This document shows, in pieces, positions 1-8,100 of a stretch of 38,642 nucleotides of DNA. The notes below the pieces were generated by a model that saw nothing but the letters and a program-made list of their open reading frames with translations, was not told the DNA's origin and did no database searches. The DNA is from Hyphomicrobiales bacterium (GTDB lineage Bacteria; Pseudomonadota; Alphaproteobacteria; Rhizobiales; Xanthobacteraceae), in the NCBI GenBank assembly GCA_013911975.1, contig JACESF010000037.1:1-38642 (forward strand). Reading direction: 5' to 3'. The position numbers were made by a program, and so were the translations under genes. Numbering within the stretch: the stretch's first letter is position 1; each line of letters starts with the position of its first letter.

Positions 1-14
1 TTCCCCCTCCCTGC

Positions 15-38
15 CCCTCCCCCGCAAGCGGGAGAGGG
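15..38. repeat. REP-like palindrome upstream of ABC operon
   Basis: An inverted repeat has arms of 11 nt (15-25 and 28-38) separated by AA, with one mismatch; the core is CCCGC-AA-GCGGG. Palindromes of this CCCTC...GCGGGAGAGGG type are commonly scattered between genes in GC-rich alphaproteobacterial genomes. It lies just before the first gene and could be a dispersed repeat or the terminator of an upstream gene outside the window. No U-tract follows it. Confidence 0.5.
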
Positions 39-71
39 AATCCGCGTCGCCTCCAGCCTGAGGTCCCACCC

Positions 72-851
72 GTGATCCGTCTGCTCGACGTCACCCTGTC
101 CTACCAAGGCCGCACCGGCGAGGTCACCGCCCTCTCCCATTGCTCCATGAGCGTGGAGAAGGGCGAGTTCGCCGCCGTGGTCGGCCCCTCCGGCTGCGGG
201 AAATCCACCCTGATGAAACTGGTGACGGGCCTCATCCGCCCCACCAAGGGCATGGTGGAAGTGGACGGCGAGGATGTGACCGGGCCCGTGAAGATCGCGG
301 GCATGGCCTTCCAGGCGGCCAACATGCTGCCCTGGCGCACGGTCATCGAGAACGTGATGCTGCCCCTGGAGATCGTCTCCCCGCACCGCAGCCGTCTCTC
401 GCGCGACAGGGCGGCGTATCACGCCCGCGCCATGGACCTGCTGGGCGTGGTGGGCCTGCGGGACTTCGCGGACCGCTTTCCCTGGGAAATGTCGGGCGGC
501 ATGCAGCAGCGCGCCTCGCTCTGCCGCGCCCTCATCCACGAGCCCGCGCTCCTCATGCTGGACGAGCCGTTCGCGGCGCTGGACGCCTTCACCCGCGAGG
601 AATTGTGGGTGGTGCTGCGCGACCTGTGGCAGCGGCTCGGCTTCACGGTGATCCTCGTCACCCACGATCTGCGCGAGGCGGGTTTCCTCGCCGACACCAT
701 CCATGTGATGAGCGCGCGGCCCGGCCACATCGTGGAGACCCGCACCGTCGATTTCCCCCGCCCGCGTCCGCTGGAGGTGCTCTATGAGCCCGCCTTCACG
801 GACCTCGTCCATTCCCTGCGCAACAAGATCGCCGAAGTGAGGCAGGCATGA
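72..851 (+). CDS. ABC transporter ATP-binding protein (nitrate/sulfonate/taurine type)
   Basis: This is the cytoplasmic ATPase that powers an importer of the NitT/TauT family. It has 259 residues, the usual length for SsuB/TauB-like ATPases. Walker A GPSGCGKST is at about residues 38-46, the Q-loop at about 81, the signature MSGGMQQR at about 140-147, Walker B LLMLDE at about 160-165 and the switch His at about 198. The start is GTG with a TGAGG Shine-Dalgarno-like stretch about 9 nt before it. The stop overlaps the start of the permease gene (ATGA), so the two are translationally coupled. No substrate-binding protein is adjacent within the window; it may lie upstream. The substrate cannot be inferred. 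Confidence 0.93.
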   Translation: MIRLLDVTLSYQGRTGEVTALSHCSMSVEKGEFAAVVGPSGCGKSTLMKLVTGLIRPTKGMVEVDGEDVTGPVKIAGMAFQAANMLPWRTVIENVMLPLEIVSPHRSRLSRDRAAYHARAMDLLGVVGLRDFADRFPWEMSGGMQQRASLCRALIHEPALLMLDEPFAALDAFTREELWVVLRDLWQRLGFTVILVTHDLREAGFLADTIHVMSARPGHIVETRTVDFPRPRPLEVLYEPAFTDLVHSLRNKIAEVRQA

Positions 852-1621
852 GGAAGATCAGCGCCGAGGACCTGACGCCAATCGCCTTCACCCTGGCGCT
901 GTTCGTGCTGTGGGAGTTGGCCTGCATCGTGTTCCGCATCGACAGCTTCATCCTGCCCGCGCCGACCGCCATCGCGGGCGCCATGGTGCAATATTGGTGG
1001 CCGCTGCTGCGCAATTCCTTCGTGACGCTCTGGACCACGGCGGCGGGCTTCCTGCTGGCGGTGGCGTTCGGCATCGCGCTGGGCCTCGTGGTGGGCTGGT
1101 CCCGTGCCATCTATCGCGGCCTCTATCCTGTCATGATCGGCTTCAACTCCATCCCCAAGGTGGCGGTGGTGCCGATCCTGATCATGTGGTTCGGCATCGG
1201 CGAGATCCCGGCCATTCTCACCGCCTTCCTCATCTCCTTCTTCCCCATCGTGGTGAACGTGGCGACCGGCCTCGCCACCACCGAGCCGGAGCTGGAGGAC
1301 GTGCTGCGGGCGCTGGGCGCCTCCAAGTTCGACATCATGCGCAAGGTGGGCATCCCGCGCACCGGGCCCTATCTGTTCGGGGCGCTGAAAGTGGCCATCA
1401 CGCTGGCCTTCGTGGGTTCCGTCGTGTCCGAGACCATCGGCGCCAATGCGGGGCTCGGCCACCTCATGGTGCAGGCGGGGTCCAACTTCCAGATGCCGCT
1501 GGTGTTCGCCGGGCTAATGGCCCTCGCGATCGAGGGCATCCTCATGTACGCGGTGTTCGCGGCGCTGGAGAAGCGCATGGTGAGCTGGGCGTTCCGCTCC
1601 TCGTCCAGCGCGGCGGCGTAG
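848..1621 (+). CDS. ABC transporter permease (BPD_transp_1, taurine/nitrate type)
   Basis: This inner-membrane permease partners the ATPase encoded immediately upstream, whose stop codon it overlaps by 4 nt. The 257-residue protein has about six hydrophobic segments. Its cytoplasmic EAA loop (EDVLRALGASKFDIMRKVG) is typical of SsuC/TauC-like permeases and contacts the ATPase. The length is normal for the family. The gene ends 16 nt before the stop of the convergent mscS-like gene, so the operon stops here. A binding protein is missing from this side. The substrate is unknown. Confidence 0.92.
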   Translation: MRKISAEDLTPIAFTLALFVLWELACIVFRIDSFILPAPTAIAGAMVQYWWPLLRNSFVTLWTTAAGFLLAVAFGIALGLVVGWSRAIYRGLYPVMIGFNSIPKVAVVPILIMWFGIGEIPAILTAFLISFFPIVVNVATGLATTEPELEDVLRALGASKFDIMRKVGIPRTGPYLFGALKVAITLAFVGSVVSETIGANAGLGHLMVQAGSNFQMPLVFAGLMALAIEGILMYAVFAALEKRMVSWAFRSSSSAAA

Positions 1622-1637
1622 CGCCCCGGCGGCAGGA

Positions 1638-2435
1638 CTATTCGGCCGGCGCGGGGGACGGCATCTCCGCGCGCTTGGTGCCCACGAGGGCCACCGCCTT
1701 GCGCAGCAGCGCCTGGCGGACCGCGCCCGCATCCTCGGACTTCGTCCAGGCCTGGATCGAGACCTCCGCCACCGTGTCCGTCACCTTGCCGATGGAGACG
1801 CTGGGCGCGGGGGACGGAAGGACGCCGGGCTGGTGCTCCAGCACGTCGCGCAGGTCTTGCGCCACGGCCTCCGGGTCCTTCGCCAGCGCCACGGGAACGG
1901 TGACGGTGGCCTGGCGGGTGGCATAGGCGGAATTGTTGGTGAGCGCCGCGCCCCACACCTGGCCATTGGGGATCAGCACCTGGACATTGTCGCCGCTGGC
2001 CAGCTCGGTCATGAACAGGTTGAGGTTGCGCACGGTGCCGGACTTTCCCGCCACCTCGATGGCGTCGCCGATGCGGAACGGGCGGAACATCAGCAGCATG
2101 ACGCCCGCCGCCATGTTGGACAGGGTGCCCTGGAGCGCGAGGCCGATGGCGAGGGAGGCCGCGCCCAGCACCGCCACGAGGCTCGTGGCCTGGATGCCTA
2201 CCACCTGGAGGATCAGCACGAAGCACACCACCAGCACCGCATATTTCGCGAGGCTCGCCAGGAAGGCGGCAACGGTGAGGTCCATGTGCCGCGCCATCAT
2301 CAGGCCGCGATGGGCGAACCGTTCCACGAGGTTCGCCACCCACCACCCGACGAGGCCGATGACCACCGCGCCCAGGAAATTGATGCCGTAGATGACCGCC
2401 AGTTCGCCCAGCCGATCGAAATCCAGATTCATCAT
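1638..2435 (-). CDS. Small mechanosensitive channel, MscS family
   Basis: A 265-residue inner-membrane channel of the short MscS class, expected to open under hypo-osmotic tension. Three N-terminal hydrophobic helices are visible. The third is the Gly/Ala-rich pore helix (AVLGAASLAIGLALQGTLSN, about residues 88-107), followed directly by FRPFRIGD, the hallmark entry into the beta domain. The C-terminal alpha/beta region contains IPNG and the expected cage segment and is close to E. coli MscS in length. Two ATGs lie in tandem at the start; the first is preceded by GGGAGG. The gene diverges from a small secreted-protein gene and converges on the ABC operon. Confidence 0.93.
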   Translation of the reverse strand: MMNLDFDRLGELAVIYGINFLGAVVIGLVGWWVANLVERFAHRGLMMARHMDLTVAAFLASLAKYAVLVVCFVLILQVVGIQATSLVAVLGAASLAIGLALQGTLSNMAAGVMLLMFRPFRIGDAIEVAGKSGTVRNLNLFMTELASGDNVQVLIPNGQVWGAALTNNSAYATRQATVTVPVALAKDPEAVAQDLRDVLEHQPGVLPSPAPSVSIGKVTDTVAEVSIQAWTKSEDAGAVRQALLRKAVALVGTKRAEMPSPAPAE

Positions 2436-2624
2436 GCGCCTCCCGTGGCTGCCCGCCGCCTCCCCTGGGCAACGGCGGAGGGCGCCATGGGTTCCCCGTC
2501 CGCGGGCGCGCGTGGCCTGAGCGGCGGGCGGCGATTTTTGGCCCGGTCAAGGTTCGCCATGGCGTGCGCCGGAAGGGCTGCGTTAGACACGGCGGTGTCG
2601 TTACCTACCGGCAAGGAACACCGC

Positions 2625-2852
2625 ATGCGCATTCCTGTCACGGCTCTCGCCCTGGCCTCCGTGCTGCTCACCGCGGGCGCCGCCTCGGCGCAGCAGAACC
2701 CCCTCGTCACCTATTGCCAGGCCGACATCGAGCGCCTGTGCAAGGGCGTACCGCCCGGCGACGGCCGCCTGCTCGCCTGCCTCCAGAATCACGGACAGCA
2801 GATCAGCGTCGGCTGCGCCAAGGCGCTCCAGGCCATGAAGAAGAACATGTGA
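2625..2852 (+). CDS. Small secreted protein with a cysteine-rich (GLG1-type) repeat
   Basis: A 75-residue protein with a Sec signal peptide (hydrophobic core ALALASVLLTAG, probable cleavage after ASAQ). One cysteine-rich repeat follows, with the pattern YCQADIERLCKGVPPGDGRLLACL...GCAKAL. The four cysteines and the C-x-xDIxRLC and RLLACL signatures resemble the Golgi-apparatus-protein-1/Cys_rich repeat found singly in small proteobacterial periplasmic proteins. The ATG was chosen because it starts a complete signal peptide and has AAGGAA about 9 nt upstream; the open frame extends further 5' without coding character. Function is unknown. It is monocistronic and followed by a GC hairpin. Confidence 0.85.
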   Translation: MRIPVTALALASVLLTAGAASAQQNPLVTYCQADIERLCKGVPPGDGRLLACLQNHGQQISVGCAKALQAMKKNM

Positions 2853-2861
2853 ACCGACAAT

Positions 2862-2889
2862 CCGGGCCGCGGCGCAGGTCGCGGCCCGG
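2862..2889. terminator. GC-rich hairpin between convergent genes
   Basis: Perfect 10-nt arms (2862-2871 and 2880-2889, CCGGGCCGCG and its complement) with an 8-nt loop sit between the stops of two converging genes. There is no U-tract on either strand, so it may only assist termination or protect 3' ends. Confidence 0.5.
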
Positions 2890-2891
2890 GT

Positions 2892-3230
2892 TCACAGCAG
2901 GGCCACGGGCAGCGCCCGGTTGATGGCCCCTTTCAGCGCGTCGAGCAGCCCATTGATGAAATCCTGCACCTCCACCAGCGTTGCCTGGGAGGTGTAGACG
3001 ATGGCCTGGCAGAGCGTGATGCGCGCCACGCGCACGAAAGACTCGGCCTCCGCCCGCGAGATCTTGCCCGCCTGGAGGGCCATGGCGATCTCGGCCAGTT
3101 CCCGCAGATACATCCTGAGATGCTGCGGCGAGGTGCGCGAGATCCGGGTCCAGGTGTCGGAGGCCGACTGTCTCGCAGTGTCCAGCGCGAGCTTCAGCGC
3201 ATCCTCCGTGAATGTATCGATCGCGCCCAT
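2892..3230 (-). CDS. Hypothetical small helical protein
   Basis: A 112-residue protein not assigned to a family here. No signal peptide is visible. It is predicted largely helical: an amphipathic N-terminal half (DALKLALDTARQSASDTW) and a C-terminal segment VQDFINGLLDALKGAINRAL. The start is the ATG 11 nt after the stop of the upstream lipoprotein gene; the open frame runs further upstream only as a shadow of that gene. The arrangement implies a two-gene operon with the lipoprotein, so the two may act at the envelope together. No function is proposed. Confidence 0.7.
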   Translation of the reverse strand: MGAIDTFTEDALKLALDTARQSASDTWTRISRTSPQHLRMYLRELAEIAMALQAGKISRAEAESFVRVARITLCQAIVYTSQATLVEVQDFINGLLDALKGAINRALPVALL

Positions 3231-3241
3231 GTCTCCCCTCC

Positions 3242-3766
3242 CTATTTGGCCGCCGGCGGCTTGTTCAGCACCAGCACGTCGATGGCGATGGCGATGGTGT
3301 TCTGAAGGCCCACGCGGGTCACGAGGATGACGCCCTCCGTGAGGGTGCCGCGGGCCTTCTGCCGGTTCTGCAGATCGAGAAGGCGCAGCCGCACCAGATA
3401 GAGGGCGGCCTCGCGGCAATCGAAGCGCGCGGCATCCTCCGGCAGCGGGTCGGCGATGGTGGGCTCGGCCGCCAGTTCGCCGAGCATCGGATTGGTCGGG
3501 CACGGCACCAAAGCGCGCGTGGCGCGGGCGCGCTGGAGCATCAGGGCCAGGGAATTGAAGGAGACCGCGTAGTATTCTGTCGCCTCGCGGGAGGCGTAGG
3601 TCTTCTCCGCGAACCCCGCTTCAGCATTGGCGAGGAATCTCGCGGTGCTCTCGGAGAGCTTGCCGAGCCCCTGGTCGTAGGAGGGATCATAGGGCGCGAC
3701 GATGGTCACGCAGCCCATGAGCAGCAGGCACAGGCCCACCACGCAAGCGAGAGTCCGCCGCCGCAC
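3242..3766 (-). CDS. Hypothetical lipoprotein
   Basis: A 174-residue protein with a lipoprotein signal: RRR n-region, hydrophobic stretch and lipobox LMGC with Cys at about 19, so it is probably lipid-anchored at the envelope. The mature part is Ala-rich and probably helical (LSESTARFLANAEAGFAEKTY, VRLRLLDLQNRQKARG), with a C-terminal hydrophobic stretch (NTIAIAIDVLVLN). Two further cysteines (CP..., DCREA) could form a disulfide. The family is not recognised. It is first in a two-gene operon with the 112-residue protein downstream. An AT-rich stretch at 3805-3865 upstream is the likely promoter region. Confidence 0.75.
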   Translation of the reverse strand: MRRRTLACVVGLCLLLMGCVTIVAPYDPSYDQGLGKLSESTARFLANAEAGFAEKTYASREATEYYAVSFNSLALMLQRARATRALVPCPTNPMLGELAAEPTIADPLPEDAARFDCREAALYLVRLRLLDLQNRQKARGTLTEGVILVTRVGLQNTIAIAIDVLVLNKPPAAK

Positions 3767-3986
3767 CGCCCCCTCCCCTGTCTGATCTGGGGAAAGGTAA
3801 CACCATGGCCGCGATACTCAACTTTAAATTGTGTTTCTTATTTACACACTATTGTCCAATCCGGGACTTTCCAGACCGGCCGCTAGAAATCCAAGCCGGG
3901 CGGCGGGCCGGCGGCGCCGCTCCGCGATCTTGCCTCCCAGGTCATGCTCCGGGCGCGGTTGAACGTGTCGAACGGCGCGTCGCCTC
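3767..3986. promoter_or_regulatory. Intergenic region with AT-rich promoter-like stretch
   Basis: 220 nt without a convincing gene. The part at 3805-3865 is markedly AT-rich for this genome (CTTTAAATTGTGTTTC, TTATTTACACACTATTG) and is the likely minus-strand promoter of the lipoprotein operon. The remainder, up to the stop of the 4562-3987 gene, shows no clear element. Confidence 0.35.
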
Positions 3987-4562
3987 CTACCACCCCGACC
4001 TACCGGCCCGGAACGCACGGGCGCCCGCCATCCCCGGGCTTTCCAGCGGCGCGAGCGGCGCGTCGTATCGCAAGAGAGCGCCCGGCCTCGCCCCGAAGCC
4101 GTCATGGAGAATGCCGAGCAGCAGGTCGGCGACGGTTTCGAAATCCCGCGCCGGGTCGGTGACGACCATCAGCTTCTGGAAATTGCCGTCCGACGTGTCG
4201 GTGGAAAAACCGGCCGCCGCCATCACCGCCACGCGCTCGGCCGGCACGGGCGGAGGCGTCTCGCCGTCCGGCACCGCGTAGAAGCCGGATGCCGCCTCGC
4301 ACAGGATCTCCGTGTCGTCCTCGGACAGGAGGCATTGCACATAAGCGCCGGGGTCGCGGGCGGGGTGGATTGCCAGGAAGCGGTTAGGCGCGCCCGGCTG
4401 GCTGTGGATCATGTGAAGGCGCACGATGATGCCGCAGCGATGGTCGGAAGTGAATTGCGCCCGCCCGTCCTGCGCCCCCGCCATGGGCGGCCGGGGCGCG
4501 GACAGTGCTTCCACACAGGCGGCAACGCCCAGCCCGAAGCGTCGTCTGCGTGCGCCCCTCAT
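3987..4562 (-). CDS. Hypothetical protein (possible TY-Chap/YbjN-like domain)
   Basis: A protein of about 191 residues when started at the ATG at 4562. The frame is open to 4694, but the upstream part overlaps the neighbouring gene. Downstream starts (MAGAQ, MIHSQ) are also possible. The central part, FLAIHPARDPGAYVQCLLSE through FETVADLLLGILHDGFG, has the alternating strand/helix look of small YbjN or TY-Chap chaperone-like domains. This is a resemblance by eye only. The N-terminus (MRGARRRRFGLGVAACVEAL) is Arg-rich and then mildly hydrophobic, but is not a convincing signal peptide. Function unknown. Confidence 0.5.
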   Translation of the reverse strand: MRGARRRRFGLGVAACVEALSAPRPPMAGAQDGRAQFTSDHRCGIIVRLHMIHSQPGAPNRFLAIHPARDPGAYVQCLLSEDDTEILCEAASGFYAVPDGETPPPVPAERVAVMAAAGFSTDTSDGNFQKLMVVTDPARDFETVADLLLGILHDGFGARPGALLRYDAPLAPLESPGMAGARAFRAGRSGW

Positions 4563-4632
4563 GGCTTCCCCCGCGCCGGTCCACGCGCCATGATTGCACC
4601 GGAGCATGGACGGCGCGCAAGGGCGCCGGGCC

Positions 4633-5766
4633 TCAGCCCTCCACCATATGATTGTCGAAGCGCGGCCCGCCGGTGTGGCGCGCGGCAACGCCAACGCGAC
4701 CCTCCTCCACCGCCACGAGGATCACCTCGCCATAGCCGCTGGTGGCGATGAAGCGCCCCGGCTCGGGCGTGGAGGCGAGGCCGCAGCCGTCATTGAGCGG
4801 CACCGCGCCCAGATAGCGACCCTCCCGGGTCCACACCGCCACCCGGTTGCCGCGCGGCGTGGCGCAGGCGACGAAGGCGCCGGACCGATCGATGGCCACC
4901 GAGCCCACATAGCCGCGCAGCGCGCGCCATTCCTCGTCCGGCGCCTCGAACGGGGTGAGCGCGCCACTGGTCGCGATGCCGAACAGAAGCGGACGGGCGA
5001 TGCCGTCCTTCAGCAGGTCCTGGGCGGCGACCGCCGTGAAGCCGTTCCCGTCCCGCGCCAGATGGCGCAGGGAGAGGCTGGCGAGGTCGGAAGACAACCT
5101 CCCCTCTCCCGTCTGCGCGCCGCTCGCGGGGTCGAACAGCGCAATGCTGCTGCCCGTCACTTCCGCGTCGCGCGCCTCGGGCGTGTTGGGCTCGACGCCG
5201 CCGTTCGCCACCACGAGGGCCGCGCCCGAGCGCATCAGGTCGTGGGGGCCGTCGCCCGCGCTCGGCCATTCGGCCACGATCTCGAAACTGCCGTCCACCC
5301 GTCGCGCCGCGACGATGCCGCGTCCCATGCCGCGCACGGGGCCGTCCGGAGCGCGCTCGATCTCGGTGGTGAGGAACAGGGCGCCGTCCGGCGAGAAGCG
5401 GCCGTGCCCGGCGAAGACGCGGCCCGCGCCGGGCGTGAACGTGCCCACCTGCCCGCCCTTCACCCGGTCGAACACCAGCGCCACATGGCCGGGGCGGCGG
5501 CCCACCGCCACCGCCAGGGGGCCGGTGGGGCTGCCCTCGATGCCGTGCAGCCGCGCAGCGGACGGCGCCTTGGCGGCGGCATCCAGCCCATCGGCCACGG
5601 TAAAGGCGCCGAAGCCCTCGCCTTCCCCCGCCGTGGTGAGCCAGCCGCCTTCCAGCGCGTGAGAGCGGGCATGGATCCGGTCGTTCACCTGGGCGAGCGC
5701 GCCGCGCGGGACGAACAGCGCGGCGGCGGAGGCGCCGAGCAGCGCGCGGCGGGAGATGACGGCCAT
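4633..5766 (-). CDS. DUF1513 family protein of the imelysin iron locus
   Basis: A 377-residue exported protein with a Tat-type signal (SRRALLGASAAALFVPRGALA). The body has repeated propeller-like strands (GHGRFSPDGALFLTTE, GYVGSVAIDRSGAFVACATP) and matches DUF1513, a family repeatedly found beside imelysins and di-haem oxidoreductases in proteobacterial iron loci. Probably periplasmic; its biochemical role is unestablished. It is the last gene of a five-gene minus-strand cluster, starting 4 nt after the stop of the second imelysin gene, so co-transcription is near certain. Confidence 0.85.
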   Translation of the reverse strand: MAVISRRALLGASAAALFVPRGALAQVNDRIHARSHALEGGWLTTAGEGEGFGAFTVADGLDAAAKAPSAARLHGIEGSPTGPLAVAVGRRPGHVALVFDRVKGGQVGTFTPGAGRVFAGHGRFSPDGALFLTTEIERAPDGPVRGMGRGIVAARRVDGSFEIVAEWPSAGDGPHDLMRSGAALVVANGGVEPNTPEARDAEVTGSSIALFDPASGAQTGEGRLSSDLASLSLRHLARDGNGFTAVAAQDLLKDGIARPLLFGIATSGALTPFEAPDEEWRALRGYVGSVAIDRSGAFVACATPRGNRVAVWTREGRYLGAVPLNDGCGLASTPEPGRFIATSGYGEVILVAVEEGRVGVAARHTGGPRFDNHMVEG

Positions 5767-5770
5767 GGGC

Positions 5771-6835
5771 TCAGTCGCCGTCCAGGGCGTTGAAGCCCAG
5801 CGAGATGCCGAAATAGGCGGCGATGGGGCGATAGACGGTGATCTGCGCCGCCTTGAACATCTTCAGGGCCGCCTGGATCTTGGCCGCGCCGTCGCTGGTC
5901 TGCGCGGCGGCGCCGAGATCGGCGGGGAAGTCCGCCGCCGCCTTGTCGGCATTGGTGGCGGCCTTGTTCACCGCCCACTGGGTGCGGCTCGGCAATTGCT
6001 TCGCCACCTCCTGGAGAAGGGCGTCGGCGGAGGTGATCATCACCTTCACCACCTGCCCCGAGCGCCCGGACCGCCAGCCCTCCGCCACGGTGGGCTTGGG
6101 ATCGCCATTGCCCAGAACGGGCAGGATGCGGGTGTCGGAGGCGCGCTGGTAGCCGCCCGACAGATCGGTGAGGATCATGCCCGGCACCGCCGCCGCATCG
6201 GGGAAGAAGACCGGGTCGCCCTTGCCGGAGACGACGGCGCCCAGCGCGCCGGAGGTCTTGTCGCCCCAGCCCGCGCGGATGTCCTTGGCGATGCCCGCAA
6301 GGTTCACCGCGATGGCCGTGCCGTACTGGCACCGCACCTTGGCCTCGGCCCCGGCCGCCAGCGCGTCCGCCGCGCCCTGCTCGAACAGGAGCCGCTCCAT
6401 GGCGGGCAGGCCCTGGGCCGCCGCGTTGGACTTGCCGAACCGCTCCGCCTCGAAGCGCCCCTCGTCGGTGGATGCCAGCACCTCGGCCATGCCGCGCTGG
6501 ATGGCGTTGCGCCGGTCCGGGAAGAAGTTGAAGCGGTCGGCCCGCAGCGCGAGGCTGACCGGCCCCATGGTGACGAATTCCACGGCGGTCCATGCGTCGG
6601 CGATCTTCAGGAAGGCGGCCTTCAGCGTGTCCACGCCCGCGGCGGAGGGCGCCGCGCAGAAGGTGGTCCAGGCCGCCTGCTGGTCCGCGCCGGCGGACGC
6701 CAGCGCGTCATAGCGGGGCAGCAGCCAGGTTTCGATGACGGGCACCGGGTCCAGCGCCGGCGCCGCCTTGAGAGGCAGGGCGGTGGCGGCCAGCGCCAGG
6801 GCGGCGGCGGCGAAGCGGACGGTGAGGGTGTTCAT
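5771..6835 (-). CDS. Imelysin-family periplasmic protein (His-less, IPPA-like)
   Basis: A 354-residue protein with a Sec signal (FAAAALALAATALPLKAAPA) and an all-helical imelysin/peptidase M75-like body. The classical imelysin GxHxxE motif appears here as GLPAME (in QGLPAMERLLFEQ), and the protein contains no histidine, so any metal site must differ from that of the other imelysin in this locus. The start at 6835 gives a complete signal peptide and has GGGAG/GAGAGG upstream; the frame is open to 6874. It sits between the di-haem oxidoreductase and DUF1513 genes, the order seen in known iron-regulated imelysin clusters. Proposed role: periplasmic iron handling. Confidence 0.87.
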   Translation of the reverse strand: MNTLTVRFAAAALALAATALPLKAAPALDPVPVIETWLLPRYDALASAGADQQAAWTTFCAAPSAAGVDTLKAAFLKIADAWTAVEFVTMGPVSLALRADRFNFFPDRRNAIQRGMAEVLASTDEGRFEAERFGKSNAAAQGLPAMERLLFEQGAADALAAGAEAKVRCQYGTAIAVNLAGIAKDIRAGWGDKTSGALGAVVSGKGDPVFFPDAAAVPGMILTDLSGGYQRASDTRILPVLGNGDPKPTVAEGWRSGRSGQVVKVMITSADALLQEVAKQLPSRTQWAVNKAATNADKAAADFPADLGAAAQTSDGAAKIQAALKMFKAAQITVYRPIAAYFGISLGFNALDGD

Positions 6836-6870
6836 CCTCTCGGCTCCCATTCCTTCAAGCATCAAGGGTC

Positions 6871-8100
6871 TCACAGATTGGACACATAGGCGACGAGCGC
6901 GGCGCGCTCGGCCGCCGGCAGCGCCAGGAAAGCGCGGCGCGCGCCGTCCGCCTGCCCGCCATGCCAGGCGAGCGCCTCGGGAACCGAGGCGGCGCGGCCG
7001 TCATGCAGCAGGCCGGTCTTGCGCCGGAGCGCATCGGAAATGCCCGCGAGCGGCGCCGTGCGCCATTCGCCCGCCGCGACGCCGGGCTCGGACAAGGTGT
7101 CGGCAAGGCCGGGGCCGAGATCGTGCAGCAGCAGGTCCGTGAACAGGCGCGCGCTGCCGCCCGCGTTCGTGGGCAAAGCGGGCTGGTGGCACTGGGCGCA
7201 GCCGGCGGCGGCGAACAGACGCTCGCCCTTGCGGTCCGCCCGCCCCTCGGGCTCCGGCACCGGCAGGGAGGCCACATAGGCCACCACGCGGGCCAGCAGC
7301 ACCTGGGAAATCTCCACCGCGCCCTCGCTCTCGATGCCGTGGGGCGCGGCGCGGCACGCCTGCTGCGCCGCCGTGCAGTCGCCCCAGGGCTCGGGATGGA
7401 GCGGGGTCGAGAGGCCCATGTCGAGGAAGAAGGCTTCCGAACTCTGCGCCTCCAGGCTCGGCTGGGAATTCTTCCAGCCATAGCGGCCGAGGGCGCGCGT
7501 GCCGTCGGGCAGCGTCACATGGCGCAGGCGCCCGCGCACCGCCTCCGGCTGGGCGGCGGCAATGGCGGCCACCGCCGCCTCCGGCACCTGCTCCAGCAGG
7601 CCGCGCCCGCGCAGATCCGGCGCGGCGCGCAGCGACAGTCCCGTAGAGGGATCGAGCGGGCCGTAGGCGAGCTGGCGCGGCGCGGCGACGCGCGCCTTGC
7701 GGCCGTCCGGCAGCGTCCGCTCCTCCACCGCCAGGACGCCCTCGGGGGTCAGGCCCTGCACCGCGTCGATCTGGAGCCGGCGCCCATAGACCGGGTCGCC
7801 CGCGCCGTCCGGCCGCCCCAGCGCCAGCACGGCGCCGCGCCCGTCCAGCGTGCTGTCCGCCTCCACATGGATGGAGCCGCGCCCGTCGCGGGGATGGCAG
7901 GAGGCGCAAGAGCGCGCGTCGAACAGGGGGCCGAGGCCGTCATCGGCCTTGGTGGAAGCGGGCGCCACCACCCAGGCGCGGTCGAACAGCGCCTTGCCGA
8001 TCTGAAGGTCGAGGGCATCGAGGCCCGCGACGGCGCTCCCGGCGGCGATCAGCACCGCAGCGGCCAGCCCCGCGCCGAACGCCGCGCGCGCCCCGCTCAC
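6871..8100 (-). CDS. Di-haem oxidoreductase (DHOR, 'thiol oxidoreductase' family)
   Basis: A periplasmic c-type cytochrome of 409 residues. Two haem-binding CxxCH motifs are visible: CASCH (about 65-69) and CAQCH (about 301-305). Between them are family-typical stretches such as GRRLQ, YGPLD and GRYGWKNSQPSLEAQ. A signal peptide (GAGLAAAVLIAAGSAVAG) precedes the first haem site. The GTG start at 8100 overlaps the stop of the multicopper oxidase gene (GTGA); the frame remains open far upstream only as a shadow of that gene. The family is named thiol oxidoreductase in databases, but its role in iron loci is thought to be redox chemistry at iron rather than on thiols. The partners are the imelysins flanking it. 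Confidence 0.88.
   Translation of the reverse strand: MSGARAAFGAGLAAAVLIAAGSAVAGLDALDLQIGKALFDRAWVVAPASTKADDGLGPLFDARSCASCHPRDGRGSIHVEADSTLDGRGAVLALGRPDGAGDPVYGRRLQIDAVQGLTPEGVLAVEERTLPDGRKARVAAPRQLAYGPLDPSTGLSLRAAPDLRGRGLLEQVPEAAVAAIAAAQPEAVRGRLRHVTLPDGTRALGRYGWKNSQPSLEAQSSEAFFLDMGLSTPLHPEPWGDCTAAQQACRAAPHGIESEGAVEISQVLLARVVAYVASLPVPEPEGRADRKGERLFAAAGCAQCHQPALPTNAGGSARLFTDLLLHDLGPGLADTLSEPGVAAGEWRTAPLAGISDALRRKTGLLHDGRAASVPEALAWHGGQADGARRAFLALPAAERAALVAYVSNL

Noticed and set aside
7001..7909. 302-codon minus-strand frame overlapping the di-haem oxidoreductase
   Set aside because: It is a shifted-frame shadow; the real frame carries both CxxCH motifs and the signal peptide.
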